Positions 10,041-18,955 of a stretch of DNA of 64,000 nucleotides are shown here, in pieces (positions within the stretch are counted from its first letter, which is position 1; each line of letters opens with the position of its first letter). Source of the DNA: Rhizobium leguminosarum bv. trifolii WSM1325 (lineage in GTDB: Bacteria; Pseudomonadota; Alphaproteobacteria; Rhizobiales; Rhizobiaceae); contig CP001622.1 of NCBI GenBank assembly GCA_000023185.1, positions 1,178,001-1,242,000 of the forward strand. Reading direction: 5' to 3'. The notes below the pieces were generated by a model. It saw only the letters and a program-made list of their open reading frames with translations. It searched no databases and was not told the origin of the DNA. The position numbers and the translations under genes were made by a program.

Positions 10041-11218
10041 TGGGCAGCGCCCCCGCCGGTCCTGCCGGTCACGGCAAGCAGCCTTTCCTGCATCCCTCTC
10101 CAGAAGGACGAAATCCGGTCCCGGATGAACGACGGCATGACCAGTCGTTTGTGCAGGCCGAGGAAGACGATCGAGACGATGCTGCTGACGATCGGGATGG
10201 CGTAGAGGACGGCGATATATTCAGGGTCGGTATCGATCTGATTGGCCGCGTAGAAGGCCGCCCATCGCATCGCGAAGGCATAGGCGAGAGCGCTCACCAT
10301 CGGATGCAGCCGCGCTTCGCGGTGCGAGCGCGCATCGCCGGCGATCGCCAGCGAAAACAGCGCAAAGACGACGGGCAGGATCCAGTCGGTCAGCCGCCGA
10401 TGCAGTTCGGCGCGGTAGCTCTGCGGCCGGATCGTATAGTCCTTGTCGGCCGGATCCGGATTGATCAGGAACCACAGGTCACGGTCGCTGGCGCGCAGCG
10501 TCGCCTGACCGCGATTCTCCGTCATGTCCGAGAGGTCGAAGGAATAGGAATCGAAATTGATGACTGAGACGTTGCCATCGGGCGTTTTGCGGTGCACTTC
10601 GCCCTCATGCATGATCAGCGTCGTGCCCGTATCGTCGACGGCGCCTTCCTTCGCATAATAGATCAGTTCGTAGGCCGGGTCGCGCTCGTCGGCGACGAAA
10701 AGGCCCTTCAGCATGCGGCCGGCCATCCGCTTCGAGATCTGCACATACAGGCCTTCATCGAGCTTGCGGAAGGTCTTTTCCTCAATCACCGAAGAGAGGA
10801 GGTCAGCATAGGTCTCGGCGATCATCTGGCGCACGACGGTCTTTGCGCGCGGCTCGACGACGTTGTCGACGAAGAATGAAAAGACGCTGATGGCGGCGGC
10901 AAGCAGCAGGATCGGACGGATCAGCACGCTGCGCCGCGCCCCGGCCGCATCGATGACGGTCAGCTCGGAATCATTGTTCATCGTCGTCAGCGTCTGGGTG
11001 ATCGCGATAACGAGAGCGAAGGGCAGCACGACGGGAATGATCGACGGCAGGATCATCGTCGCCAGCTTGGCGAACGAGCCGATCGACTGGCCGCTGTCGG
11101 TAACCAGATTGATGCGCTGCAGAACCTGAGTCGTCCAAATGATCGCCAGAACGGGCAGGAGCGCCACGAGAAACATCTGGCCGACGCGCCGCAATATGTA
11201 TGTCTCGAGTAGTTTCAT
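10037..11218 (-). CDS. lptF: LPS export ABC transporter permease LptF
   Basis: LptF is the second membrane half of the LptB2FG extractor. The start chosen is the ATG at 11218 (MKLLETYILRRVGQMFLVALLPVLAIIW), giving 393 residues; an upstream TTG at 11299 would only add a charged stretch with no similarity to the family. The YjgP/YjgQ pattern is seen: TM helices at about residues 15-35, 50-75 and 100-120, a periplasmic domain, and three C-terminal helices around LPVVFALFSLAIAG and YAIPIVSSIVSIVFLGL. It overlaps lptG by four bases. A small hairpin (TTGTCGC/GCGACAA, loop of six) lies 62-81 bases upstream of the start. Confidence 0.93.
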   Translation of the reverse strand: MKLLETYILRRVGQMFLVALLPVLAIIWTTQVLQRINLVTDSGQSIGSFAKLATMILPSIIPVVLPFALVIAITQTLTTMNNDSELTVIDAAGARRSVLIRPILLLAAAISVFSFFVDNVVEPRAKTVVRQMIAETYADLLSSVIEEKTFRKLDEGLYVQISKRMAGRMLKGLFVADERDPAYELIYYAKEGAVDDTGTTLIMHEGEVHRKTPDGNVSVINFDSYSFDLSDMTENRGQATLRASDRDLWFLINPDPADKDYTIRPQSYRAELHRRLTDWILPVVFALFSLAIAGDARSHREARLHPMVSALAYAFAMRWAAFYAANQIDTDPEYIAVLYAIPIVSSIVSIVFLGLHKRLVMPSFIRDRISSFWRGMQERLLAVTGRTGGGAAQ

Positions 11219-11279
11219 GCCTGCCCTTGAAAGCACCTGCACGCCCAAACGGCTTTGCAGGAGAATCCCTCTACGCTCT

Positions 11280-11299
11280 TTGTCGCGCTTTTGCGACAA
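11280..11299. promoter_or_regulatory. Short inverted repeat upstream of lptF
   Basis: The sequence shows TTGTCGC, a six-base loop, and GCGACAA, in the 100-base gap between the PAP2 phosphatase and lptF, about 60-80 bases before the lptF ATG. It could be a weak hairpin, an operator or part of a promoter region for lptFGD. No poly-T run follows on the minus strand, so it is not a clear terminator. Function is unknown. Confidence 0.35.
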
Positions 11300-11318
11300 G
11301 CTGGTGTCAAAAATTCAT

Positions 11319-12092
11319 TCAAATTTCAGAATTTTTTTGATGCTGTTGCGACTCAGTTAACGCCAGCAATGCGGCGAAGACGACAAGCGAGGAAAGCCAT
11401 CCGAGAACGACGTCGGAAAGGTAGTGCGCGCCGAAGGATAGCCGCATCGCCGGGGTGAGGATCGAGATCGCCGCCACGGGCGGCGCCAGCGCATAACGCA
11501 GGGATTTCGGAACGAAGAGCAGAAGGCAGAAGAGCCAGCCGGCGCTTGCAGCCTCGCCTGAGATGAATGAGCAGTTCGAAACGCATTTACCGGCAAGCGA
11601 ACCTGCCTCGGCGAAATGCAGCGCACCGCCGAAAATATCCGTCTGTATCGGCCGCGGCCGGCCCCAATGTTCCTTCAGGACGACATTGACGAGCAGCACC
11701 GGCCCGATCAGCAGCGTTCCGAGCGCGACTTTGAGCTTTTGCGCCCGCGCAGCGTTGAAGGTCGCGCCATGCTGCCGGTAGCACTCGACGAGTTTCCACA
11801 CCATCACGATCGCCACCACATAGGGCAGGCGGAAGAAGAGGGTGCGCAGCAGGTCGAAGGCCGCGACGTCGCGATAGGGAAAGCCGCCGCAGATGCTCCC
11901 GGCAGCAGCAGCCGCGTCGCAATCTGCGCCCACGAAAAAAAGCTGGGAAAAATAGATGTCTATTGCGGGGAAGGCCCGGAAGACGGCAAGCAGCGCCCAC
12001 CACGTCCAAAACAGCAGCATGAATGCACCGAAAGTCGTTTTCGGCAGGCGGATTGCCAGGTCCCGCCATCGATTTTTCGAAAAAACTGTCAA
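11319..12092 (-). CDS. PAP2-family membrane phosphatase, candidate lipid A phosphatase
   Basis: This 257-residue integral membrane protein has about six predicted helices and the three PAP2 motif regions: K140-EHWGRP-RP148 (motif 1), CSFISGEAA at about 174-182 (motif 2) and R217-LSFGA-H223-YLS-D227 (motif 3). PAP2 enzymes remove phosphate from lipid substrates on the periplasmic side. It sits directly upstream of the lptF-lptG-lptD export genes, and rhizobia are known to remove both lipid A phosphates with PAP2 enzymes LpxE and LpxF, so a lipid A phosphatase role (LpxF-like) is a good inference but not proven. Motif 2 normally reads PSGH; here the histidine is replaced by glutamate (ISGE), which is notable. 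A general phosphatidic acid or undecaprenyl pyrophosphate phosphatase is the alternative. Confidence 0.8.
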   Translation of the reverse strand: MTVFSKNRWRDLAIRLPKTTFGAFMLLFWTWWALLAVFRAFPAIDIYFSQLFFVGADCDAAAAAGSICGGFPYRDVAAFDLLRTLFFRLPYVVAIVMVWKLVECYRQHGATFNAARAQKLKVALGTLLIGPVLLVNVVLKEHWGRPRPIQTDIFGGALHFAEAGSLAGKCVSNCSFISGEAASAGWLFCLLLFVPKSLRYALAPPVAAISILTPAMRLSFGAHYLSDVVLGWLSSLVVFAALLALTESQQHQKNSEI

Positions 12093-12168
12093 CGCTAATA
12101 TCTACGAAACTGACGAAAACATGAGAGCCCTGATGGCTGCGGGCGACCATAACAATTGTCGCAAGCCA

Positions 12169-12196
12169 TTGACAGACCCGCCAAAGGCGAAATTAT
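12169..12196 (+). promoter_or_regulatory. Possible pepA promoter
   Basis: A TTGACA hexamer at 12169-12174 is followed about 17 bases later by ATTATC, a poor -10 match, about 40 bases before the pepA start. It lies in the 144-base divergent gap between the PAP2 gene and pepA. The -35 match is perfect but the -10 is weak, so this is only a candidate. Confidence 0.3.
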
Positions 12197-12236
12197 CCGC
12201 GACGGACGGATTTCAAAGAATCCCAGCGGAGAAGAC

Positions 12237-13727
12237 ATGTCAGCAAAGTTGGAAGTTTCATTCTCGAAGTCGGCAAAGCCCAATGGCGGCCTGGCGATCC
12301 TGTTGAAGACTGCGGAGGCCGACAGCGCTGCCGGCGCCGATACGGTCGACCCGGCAGGCGTGATCGTCAAGGCTGCTAGGATCGCCCGATTCTCCGCGAA
12401 ATCCATGAGCGGGCTCGATATTGTCGCCCCCGAGGGCGCGCCCGTCGAGCGCATCGTCGTCATCGGGCTCGGCAAGGCCGCCGAACTCACCGCCCATGAC
12501 TGGCTGAAGGCCGGCGGTGCTGCGGCATCGAGAATCAAGAACACCGACAAGGCCGCCGTCTTCATCGACGTGCCTGGCCTCGCGACCAGCGCGCGGGCAG
12601 CCGCCGATTTCGCGCTCGGCATGCTGCTGCGCACCTATAGCTTCGATACCTACAAGACGAAGAAGGGCGATGAGGAGGAAAAACCGGCGAAGTCCGTCAA
12701 GGTGACGATCGTCACCGCCGATCCGGCTGGTGCCAAGAAGGCGTTTTCCGATTCCGAAGCGATCGCCGGCGGCGTCAATCTGGCCCGTGACCTCGTCAAT
12801 GAACCGCCGAACGTGCTCGGTCCCGTGGAGTTCGCCGCCAAGGCGAAGGAACTGGAAAAGCTCGGCGTCGAAGTCGAAATCCTGACGGAGCGCGAAATGC
12901 GCCGCCTCGGCATGGGCGCTCTTCTCGGCGTCGCCCAGGGCTCCGTGCGCCCGCCGCGCCTGGCGGTCATGCAGTGGAAGGGCGGCAAGGGCAAGGATCG
13001 TCCCGTCGCCTTCATCGGCAAGGGCGTCGTCTTCGATACCGGCGGCATTTCGATCAAGCCGGCGGCCGGCATGGAAGATATGAAAGGCGATATGGGCGGT
13101 GCGGCAGCCGTCACCGGCCTCATGCATGTGCTCGCCTCCCGCAAGGCCGCCGTCAACGCCATCGGCATCATCGGCCTGGTCGAGAACATGCCTGACGGCA
13201 ACGCCCAGCGTCCTGGTGATATCGTCACCTCGATGTCCGGCCAGACGATCGAGGTGATCAACACCGATGCCGAGGGCCGCCTCGTGCTCTGCGATGCGCT
13301 CTGGTATTGCAACGACCGCTTCAAGCCGCAGTTCATGATCAATCTCGCCACGCTGACTGGTGCGATCGTCGTGGCTCTCGGCAACGTGCATGCCGGCTTG
13401 TTCTCCAATGACGACCAGCTATCCGCCCAACTGACGGCAGCCGGCCTGTCGAGCAACGAAAAACTCTGGCGCATGCCGCTCGGCAGGGATTACGACAAGC
13501 TGATCGACAGCAAGTTCGCCGATATGAAGAACACCGGCGGCCGACAGGCGGGCTCGATCACCGCCGCACATTTCCTCAAGCGGTTCGTGCAGGACACGCC
13601 TTGGGCGCATCTCGATATTGCCGGCACGGCGATGGGCTCGCCGCAGGACGAGATCAACCAGTCCTGGGGTTCCGGCTTCGGCGTGCGCCTGCTCGACGAA
13701 CTCGTTCGCGCCCATTATGAATCCTGA
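12237..13727 (+). CDS. pepA: Leucyl aminopeptidase (M17)
   Basis: PepA is a hexameric, two-metal cytosolic aminopeptidase that trims N-terminal residues from peptides. The 496-residue protein has the N-terminal macrodomain-like region, the metal-binding [18 protein letters not shown] and [11 protein letters not shown] segments, and the signature NTDAEGRL near residue 342. The start is the ATG at 12237, with GGAGAAG two bases upstream; an in-frame TTG at 12156 lacks such a site and would add residues unrelated to the family. Its TGA overlaps the holC ATG (TGATG), so pepA and holC are coupled, the common arrangement in many proteobacteria. Some PepA proteins also bind DNA in site-specific recombination; nothing here speaks to that. 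Confidence 0.96.
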   Translation: MSAKLEVSFSKSAKPNGGLAILLKTAEADSAAGADTVDPAGVIVKAARIARFSAKSMSGLDIVAPEGAPVERIVVIGLGKAAELTAHDWLKAGGAAASRIKNTDKAAVFIDVPGLATSARAAADFALGMLLRTYSFDTYKTKKGDEEEKPAKSVKVTIVTADPAGAKKAFSDSEAIAGGVNLARDLVNEPPNVLGPVEFAAKAKELEKLGVEVEILTEREMRRLGMGALLGVAQGSVRPPRLAVMQWKGGKGKDRPVAFIGKGVVFDTGGISIKPAAGMEDMKGDMGGAAAVTGLMHVLASRKAAVNAIGIIGLVENMPDGNAQRPGDIVTSMSGQTIEVINTDAEGRLVLCDALWYCNDRFKPQFMINLATLTGAIVVALGNVHAGLFSNDDQLSAQLTAAGLSSNEKLWRMPLGRDYDKLIDSKFADMKNTGGRQAGSITAAHFLKRFVQDTPWAHLDIAGTAMGSPQDEINQSWGSGFGVRLLDELVRAHYES

Positions 13728-14176
13728 TGACGGACGTTCTCTTCTATCATCTGACTGAAACCAGGCTGGAGGACGCGCTTCCGCCGCTCATCGACAAAAG
13801 CGTCGAGCGCGGCTGGCGCGTTGCCGTCCAGACGCGCGAGCCGGCGCGGCGTGATGCTCTCGATCAGCATCTGTGGACTTTCCGCGAGGAGAGCTTCCTG
13901 CCGCACGGCACCGACGAGGCGGATTTCGCCGAAAGCCAGCCGGTGCTTTTGACGGTGACGCCGGACAATGCCAATGCGGCGACCGTGCGTTTCATCGTCG
14001 ACGGCGCCGAGCCGCCGCCGGCCGATGCCTATGAGCGCATCGTCTTCATGTTCGACGGTCATGACCAGGAGCAACTGGAGGCCGCCCGTGCGCAGTGGAA
14101 GAAGCTGAAAGGCGAGGGGCACAACCTCACCTATTGGCAGCAGACGTCAGAGGGGCGTTGGGAGAAGAAGGCCTGA
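13727..14176 (+). CDS. holC: DNA polymerase III chi subunit
   Basis: The chi subunit links the clamp loader to single-stranded DNA-binding protein. The 149-residue product starts DVLFYHLTETRLEDALPPLIDKSVERGWRV, a typical chi N-terminus, and keeps the family features of a central LWTFREESFLPHG and the FMFDGHDQEQLEAARAQWKKLK helix. Start and position, overlapping the pepA stop by one base, support the assignment. Length is normal for alphaproteobacterial chi. A hairpin-forming repeat copy follows within about 25 bases and may act as its terminator. Confidence 0.93.
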   Translation: MTDVLFYHLTETRLEDALPPLIDKSVERGWRVAVQTREPARRDALDQHLWTFREESFLPHGTDEADFAESQPVLLTVTPDNANAATVRFIVDGAEPPPADAYERIVFMFDGHDQEQLEAARAQWKKLKGEGHNLTYWQQTSEGRWEKKA

Positions 14177-14192
14177 GCGTTTTACCGACACC

Positions 14193-14254
14193 AGAGCATG
14201 GCGCGTCTTTTTAGACGCGCCAGGACACTGTAACACTTTGAATTGCTGCATGAA
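14193..14254. repeat. Dispersed hairpin repeat, copy 1
   Basis: A perfect 9-bp stem GGCGCGTCT/AGACGCGCC with a TTTT loop (14200-14221) is followed by a conserved tail reading ACTGTAACACTTTGAATTG and then TGCATGA. The same stem and tail occur near 27780, 32570, 49450 and 59990, always between genes. This copy follows holC and may double as its terminator. It resembles the rhizobial intergenic mosaic element class. Confidence 0.8.
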
Positions 14255-14291
14255 GCCGTCCAGCTTCGCTCTCACCGGCTGGCGGTAGCCG

Positions 14292-14795
14292 TTATCCTTT
14301 CGACCCTTTGTCCTCGTCGAGGTTCGTCAGGATGTTGAGGGGGACGATCCCGCCAGCACTTTCCGACGCGTCGAGCGCCTCGACTGCCAAAACATGCTTT
14401 CCATTCGGACTGACAAAAGCGAATGCCCACGCCTTGTCGGCAAAGGTGCTGACCGGCATTTCCGCCCAGCCGGCTTGATGGACAAGGCGTTCGGCATAAT
14501 AGGCTTTGATGGTCTGCGGTTCGGTGGTGCTGGCGAGATTGCGCGCCAGGATGCGCATGGACTTCTCTCCGAACCGCCCTTCCAGTTGGCCCAACACCCT
14601 GCGAGTGGCCTGCCAATCCTCTGCCTGGGTCGCCGATCCGAAGGAATATTCCTCGGATCGGGAAAGGCCCGGTGCATCAGGCGGCATGGCGACCTGTTCG
14701 CTCCAACATGCCGCAAGGCCGAGAAGCGGTACCACAAGGATGCCAATCTTCAACACGCGGAAAAATCGGCCCTTGCGGCCAATTTTATTGCTCAT
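14292..14795 (-). CDS. Putative lipoprotein of unknown function
   Basis: I do not recognise this 167-residue protein. It starts MSNKIGRKGRFFRVLKIGILVVPLLGLAACWSEQ, a basic N-region, hydrophobic core and lipobox ending LAAC, so it should be lipid-modified and face the periplasm. The rest is a small soluble domain (LGQLEGRFGEKSMRILARNLASTTEPQTI, then AWAFAFVSPNGKHVLAVEALD) with a charged C-terminus. The ATG at 14795 is preferred over a TTG at 14834. It stands alone between the convergent holC and the sugar dehydrogenase upstream of it on the same strand. Real coding status is supported by the clean lipoprotein signal and codon use like its neighbours. Confidence 0.72.
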   Translation of the reverse strand: MSNKIGRKGRFFRVLKIGILVVPLLGLAACWSEQVAMPPDAPGLSRSEEYSFGSATQAEDWQATRRVLGQLEGRFGEKSMRILARNLASTTEPQTIKAYYAERLVHQAGWAEMPVSTFADKAWAFAFVSPNGKHVLAVEALDASESAGGIVPLNILTNLDEDKGSKG

Positions 14796-14867
14796 GAGCG
14801 GCTGCCCCCGAACACTATTGCCATAGGCCGGCAAATCTTGCCGGTTTCTATGACGTTATTGCGACGC

Positions 14868-15794
14868 TCAGTCGTGGAAGGCGTCGACGAATTTCCGCTT
14901 GCCGAGCATGAAGGCATCGGCGACGTGGCGCAGCGGCGCGAGATCGACATCCGATTTGCCGGCCTTGATGATTTCGGCGAAGCGACGGTAGAGCGAGGGA
15001 TATTCCTGCTCCGGCTCGGCGAACCTCAGCGTGCCGTCGATCAAAAGCTTGGCACCGCCCTCGGCGAGTACCATCTGGCCGGCTGCCGTCTCCGCGACGA
15101 TGTCCCAGCTCTGCTTGCCGGTCTGGCGCCAGTCGAATTCGGCGTGAACCGGCATGCCGTCGGCATTGCGGAAGTGAATATCAGCCGCGATCGGCGCATC
15201 GCGATTCTCGGGAAATTCGAGCACGGCCTCGGTGATGAAGATCGGCCGCGGCAGGATATGGGTGACGATCGACAGTGCGTTGATGCCGGGATCGAAAACG
15301 CCGAGGCCGCCGGCCTGCCAGATCCATTCCTGGTTCGGATGCCAATGGCGGACATCCTCCTTCCAGATCACATGCACGCTTTTGATCGTCGTCGAGGCAA
15401 GAAACGCCTTGGCAGCTTCGACGCCCGGCGCATAGCGCGAATGCCAGCTGGCAAAGAGCGACGCGCCCTGCTTGTTTGCCAGCGCTTCGAGATCGGCCAC
15501 TTCGCTCAGCGTCGCGCCGGGCGGCTTTTCCAGGAAGACATGCTTGCCGGCGACAAGCGCCTTATAGGCTGCCTCGTAGCGATATTGCGGCGGCATGCAG
15601 AGCGAAACGGCATCGATCGACGGCTCGGCGTCGAGCATCGCTTCGATCGTCGTATAACTCTTGACGCCTTCGACCGTGCCGTGCCGGCTTGCCGTGGCGA
15701 CGAGCTGGAAATCCGGGTTCTTGGCGATGGAGGGAAGGTGCTGGTCGCGGACGATCTTGCCGACGCCGACGATGGCGAGATTGATAGGAGACAT
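14868..15794 (-). CDS. Gfo/Idh/MocA-family sugar 1-dehydrogenase (L-arabinose/D-galactose type)
   Basis: The 308-residue cytosolic oxidoreductase has a Rossmann start NLAIVGVGKIVRDQHLP, the family EKPPGATLSEV motif near residue 92, and GGLGVFDPGINALSIVTHILPRP. The whole protein closely recalls Azospirillum L-arabinose 1-dehydrogenase and the pseudomonad D-galactose 1-dehydrogenase, which oxidise the sugar to its lactone with NAD(P) as the first step of non-phosphorylating pentose or galactose catabolism. No lactonase or dehydratase partner lies next to it, so the natural substrate is unresolved. The upstream 86 bases contain an AT-rich stretch (GTATAAAAGTATGAT) likely to hold its promoter. 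The family call is firm, the substrate tentative. Confidence 0.85.
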   Translation of the reverse strand: MSPINLAIVGVGKIVRDQHLPSIAKNPDFQLVATASRHGTVEGVKSYTTIEAMLDAEPSIDAVSLCMPPQYRYEAAYKALVAGKHVFLEKPPGATLSEVADLEALANKQGASLFASWHSRYAPGVEAAKAFLASTTIKSVHVIWKEDVRHWHPNQEWIWQAGGLGVFDPGINALSIVTHILPRPIFITEAVLEFPENRDAPIAADIHFRNADGMPVHAEFDWRQTGKQSWDIVAETAAGQMVLAEGGAKLLIDGTLRFAEPEQEYPSLYRRFAEIIKAGKSDVDLAPLRHVADAFMLGKRKFVDAFHD

Positions 15795-15880
15795 TGTGTT
15801 TTCCGAGCCTGTATAAAAGTATGATTTATTGACCTGTTTGTATCAGAAAGAGGCGCGCCGACAAGCTCTCCTCCTCCATT

Positions 15881-17923
15881 CTACCGCATGATAGTTTGGC
15901 GAAGGAAGCTGTAACCCATCGCCGCGCGGGCGGCGCGCTCTTCGGAATTGCCGTCGCCGCCATGCCCGCCGGAGCCGAATTCATGGAAGAGCGGCCGGTG
16001 TCCGTCTTCCTCCAGCCGTGCGGCAAAGCGGCGCGCATGCGAGGGGTGCACGCGGTCGTCATTGGCGGAGCTTTCGATGTAGATCGGCGGATAGCTGACC
16101 TTGGTCGCCGGCCCGACATTGTGAAGCGGCGAATAGCCGAGCATGAAGTCCCGGTCCGCCGGCGTCTCCGGGTCGCCATATTCGTCCATCCAGGCTTGCC
16201 CTGCGCTGAACAGGTGGAAACGTGTCATGTCGAGGACCGGCACCTGGCACCAGACGGCGCCGAAATCGTCGGGATAGCGCGTCAGCATCACGCCGGTCAG
16301 CAGTCCGCCATTGCTGCCGCCCTGGCAGGCGATCCGCGACGGCACTGTATAGCCGCGGGCGACGAGATCGCGGGCGATGGCGACGAAGTCGGCAAACGCC
16401 CGGTCTCGCCCCTGCCGCTTGGCGCTGCGATACCAGTCGGGCCCGAATTCGCCACCGCCGCGGATATAGGCCTGCACATAGGCGCCGCCTTGTTCCAGCC
16501 AGCGTCCCGTCACGCCGGAATAGTTCGGCGATAGCGAAACATCGAAGCCGCCATAGCCGTAAAGCAGCACCGGCAGCGCGCCCTTGGTCCACTGCTTCGG
16601 CAGGACCAGCCGGTAAGCAACCTTCGTTCCATCCTCGGAAACAGCCTCCAGCAGTTCGGATGACATATCGGTCGCATCGAAATAGCTCGGCGCCGTGGCG
16701 ACGAAAATCGGCTCGGCTTGCTTGCTGCGATCCGACAGCTCGAGGCGGTAACAGACGGGAGGCTGCAGGAAGCCCTGGCCGACGATGTAGAGCGTATCGT
16801 CGCCAAGATGCAGATCCGCATGAAGCGGCCTGAAATGAGCCGTCTGCATGTCCGCCGGCAGCGCGATCTCGCGCTGTTTGGCATCGGGCCTTGTCAGGTC
16901 TAGCACCATGAGACGCGGACGCAGCCGATCGGAGATGATGAAGACACACCACTCCTGCATCAGCATCATCTGCGCGATCGACTGGCCCTCGCCAGGCTCA
17001 AACAGGATCCGCTCCGGCCCGAGCAGGGCCGTCTCCGAGGCGGGATCGAAGCGCTGCAGCACGAGGCTGCCGGTCGCAACGCGCTCATCGGTCTTTGCCC
17101 GCCAAAGGCAATGATCATGATTGAACTGGAAATCGGCTTCCTTAGGCAGATCGATGCGTCGCTGTGTGCCGTTATCGGCGATCAGGAAAGCGCTCGCGAC
17201 GCCGATCTCGTGGGCGGCGACGAAAATATCGATCAATCCGCGATCCGCTGAAGCGCCTGATAAGGCAGGGTCGATGACGAGATTGAAGCCATAGACGTCC
17301 TCGTCTGCTGCTTCGAACATGACGGCGGCATCTTCCGGTCGCTGCCCGCGCTTCAATCGCCGTCCGACGCGCGGCCATCCCGAGCGGGTCGCCGAAAATC
17401 GGTCGATGGAACCGAAATAGCAGATTTCGTCGCGGCTCAGCCAGGTGGCATGCGATCGCGCGGCCGGTGTATCGAAGCCGCCCTCGACGACCTGTTTCGG
17501 TTCGGCGTCGAATTCGAGCAACCGGAGAAGGTCGGAGCCGCCGTCCGAAAGCGTGAGCAGCACCCGCGTCGGCTCCCATGGGCAGGTGACGGCGCCGCGC
17601 CAGTTCCAGCGCTTGCCTTCCCTGACGCAGAAGGCGTCGAGATCGAAGACCGGCTCCCAGGCGGCGTCCGGCAGCGGCTGCTGGTCTGCCGGCAGGCGGA
17701 GCCAGATGCCGAGAGGATTGTCCTTGCTCTGCCGGAAATCGAACAGCCACTCGTCTCGGCGCATCGGAACGATCAGCCTGTCCTGCCGCTCGATCAGCGC
17801 CTTGATCGCGTCGCGATCCCTCTCGAATTCAGGTGTTCTCAGTGCCGCGTCGGAAACCCGGTTGTGCTCGTCAATGAACTGGCGGGTGCGCGGATCGTCG
17901 TCCGTTTCGAGATGAAGGTTCAT
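15881..17923 (-). CDS. Prolyl oligopeptidase family serine peptidase (S9A)
   Basis: The 680-residue enzyme has an N-terminal seven-bladed propeller region and a C-terminal alpha/beta-hydrolase domain. The catalytic triad can be placed: Ser at about residue 537 in CQGGSNGGL, Asp in SANDDRVHPSHA near 622, and His in GSGGHGGDG near 654. YGYGGFDVSLSPNYSG is the oxyanion-hole region of the family. There is no signal peptide, so it should be cytoplasmic and cut short proline-containing peptides. It stands alone, with short gaps on both sides. Oligopeptidase B is less likely because its acidic S1/S2-site signatures are not seen. Confidence 0.9.
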   Translation of the reverse strand: MNLHLETDDDPRTRQFIDEHNRVSDAALRTPEFERDRDAIKALIERQDRLIVPMRRDEWLFDFRQSKDNPLGIWLRLPADQQPLPDAAWEPVFDLDAFCVREGKRWNWRGAVTCPWEPTRVLLTLSDGGSDLLRLLEFDAEPKQVVEGGFDTPAARSHATWLSRDEICYFGSIDRFSATRSGWPRVGRRLKRGQRPEDAAVMFEAADEDVYGFNLVIDPALSGASADRGLIDIFVAAHEIGVASAFLIADNGTQRRIDLPKEADFQFNHDHCLWRAKTDERVATGSLVLQRFDPASETALLGPERILFEPGEGQSIAQMMLMQEWCVFIISDRLRPRLMVLDLTRPDAKQREIALPADMQTAHFRPLHADLHLGDDTLYIVGQGFLQPPVCYRLELSDRSKQAEPIFVATAPSYFDATDMSSELLEAVSEDGTKVAYRLVLPKQWTKGALPVLLYGYGGFDVSLSPNYSGVTGRWLEQGGAYVQAYIRGGGEFGPDWYRSAKRQGRDRAFADFVAIARDLVARGYTVPSRIACQGGSNGGLLTGVMLTRYPDDFGAVWCQVPVLDMTRFHLFSAGQAWMDEYGDPETPADRDFMLGYSPLHNVGPATKVSYPPIYIESSANDDRVHPSHARRFAARLEEDGHRPLFHEFGSGGHGGDGNSEERAARAAMGYSFLRQTIMR

Positions 17924-17991
17924 ATCTGACCTGCCGGCTTCCGTTGACGTCGCACTGATCTAGGCAGCCAACCCGGGCTTGGCAACCCGCC

Positions 17992-18837
17992 TTAGCGGAT
18001 CGTCACGAAATCGGCTGAGGCAACGACGGTGTTCGGCACCTCAGTCTTCTTGAATTTCAGCGTCACCACCTTGTAGCCTTCGGCTTCGAGCCTCGAGAGC
18101 AGGCTCGGCAGCATCGCCACCGTGCGTTTGTGGATGTCGTGCATCAGGATGATGCCGCGGCCGCGCTTGTGTAAGAGGTTCATCGTCCGCTGCGTCGCGG
18201 AGACCCGCGTCGTGGTGAAATAGTCTTTGCTGTCGATGTCGACATCCATGACCACCATGTCGCGCATGGCGATCGCAGCACGCAGCCTGTGGCTCTCGGC
18301 AAGATAGGGGAAGCGGAAGAAGGAGACATCGGTTCCGGTCGCCTTGGTCACCGTCAATTCGCCCTTGATCACCTCGGCCATCGCCGCGTCGAAACTCAGC
18401 GAAGCGAGGTTGGCGTGGTCATAGGTGTGACTGCCGATCGTGTTGCCGTCCTGGGCGACCTTGCGGGCGAGCGCCGGATGCATCTCGGCCATTTCGCCGA
18501 CCATCATGAAGGCGCCCTTGACGCCGAACTGGTCGAGGATTGCCAGCACCTTGTCGGTCCGGCCGGGGATCGGGCCATCGTCGAAGCTCAGGATCACTTC
18601 CTTGTCCTGCAGCTTGAGCTCGGCGAGCGAGGAGACCTCCAGCGTCCGTCCGGCGAGATGGTGCGGGCCGGCAAGGCGCGGCGCCGCATCGTCGCCGGTA
18701 TAGGCAAGCGCCCGTCCCTCGGGCGCGATCACCGAGGAGGTCTTGATCGAGGTATCGGGAGCTACTTGTCTGGTGGTGCTGCAGGCGGAGAGGGCGACCG
18801 TGAGGGCCATGCAGGACAGAATGAAAAAACGATACAT
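17992..18837 (-). CDS. Polysaccharide deacetylase (NodB-homology) lipoprotein
   Basis: The 281-residue protein starts with a lipoprotein signal (MYRFFILSCMALTVALSACS, lipobox LSAC) and carries a carbohydrate esterase 4 domain. Motif 1 LSFDDGP is near residues 88-94 and motif 2 SHTYDH near 136-141, giving the catalytic Asp and the Asp-His-His metal triad; later motifs FRFPY and LMHDIH are also present. Such enzymes remove N- or O-acetyl groups from peptidoglycan or polysaccharide in the periplasm. The substrate is unknown. It is not NodB itself, because it is longer, lipid-anchored and lacks a nod context. Motif completeness suggests it is active. Confidence 0.87.
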   Translation of the reverse strand: MYRFFILSCMALTVALSACSTTRQVAPDTSIKTSSVIAPEGRALAYTGDDAAPRLAGPHHLAGRTLEVSSLAELKLQDKEVILSFDDGPIPGRTDKVLAILDQFGVKGAFMMVGEMAEMHPALARKVAQDGNTIGSHTYDHANLASLSFDAAMAEVIKGELTVTKATGTDVSFFRFPYLAESHRLRAAIAMRDMVVMDVDIDSKDYFTTTRVSATQRTMNLLHKRGRGIILMHDIHKRTVAMLPSLLSRLEAEGYKVVTLKFKKTEVPNTVVASADFVTIR

Positions 18838-18955
18838 GGAAAGGGCTCAACAAATCGGTAACGAATGTTGAGACAACCTTTCGGATTATGGTTAATGATC
18901 GGTTGATAATGGCCGGAATTGCGTTGATGTGCGGCACTTCGCCACGCTTTCGATA

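Noticed and set aside
12156..12236. Upstream TTG start for pepA
   Set aside because: No ribosome site and no family similarity; ATG 12237 has GGAGAAG two bases ahead.
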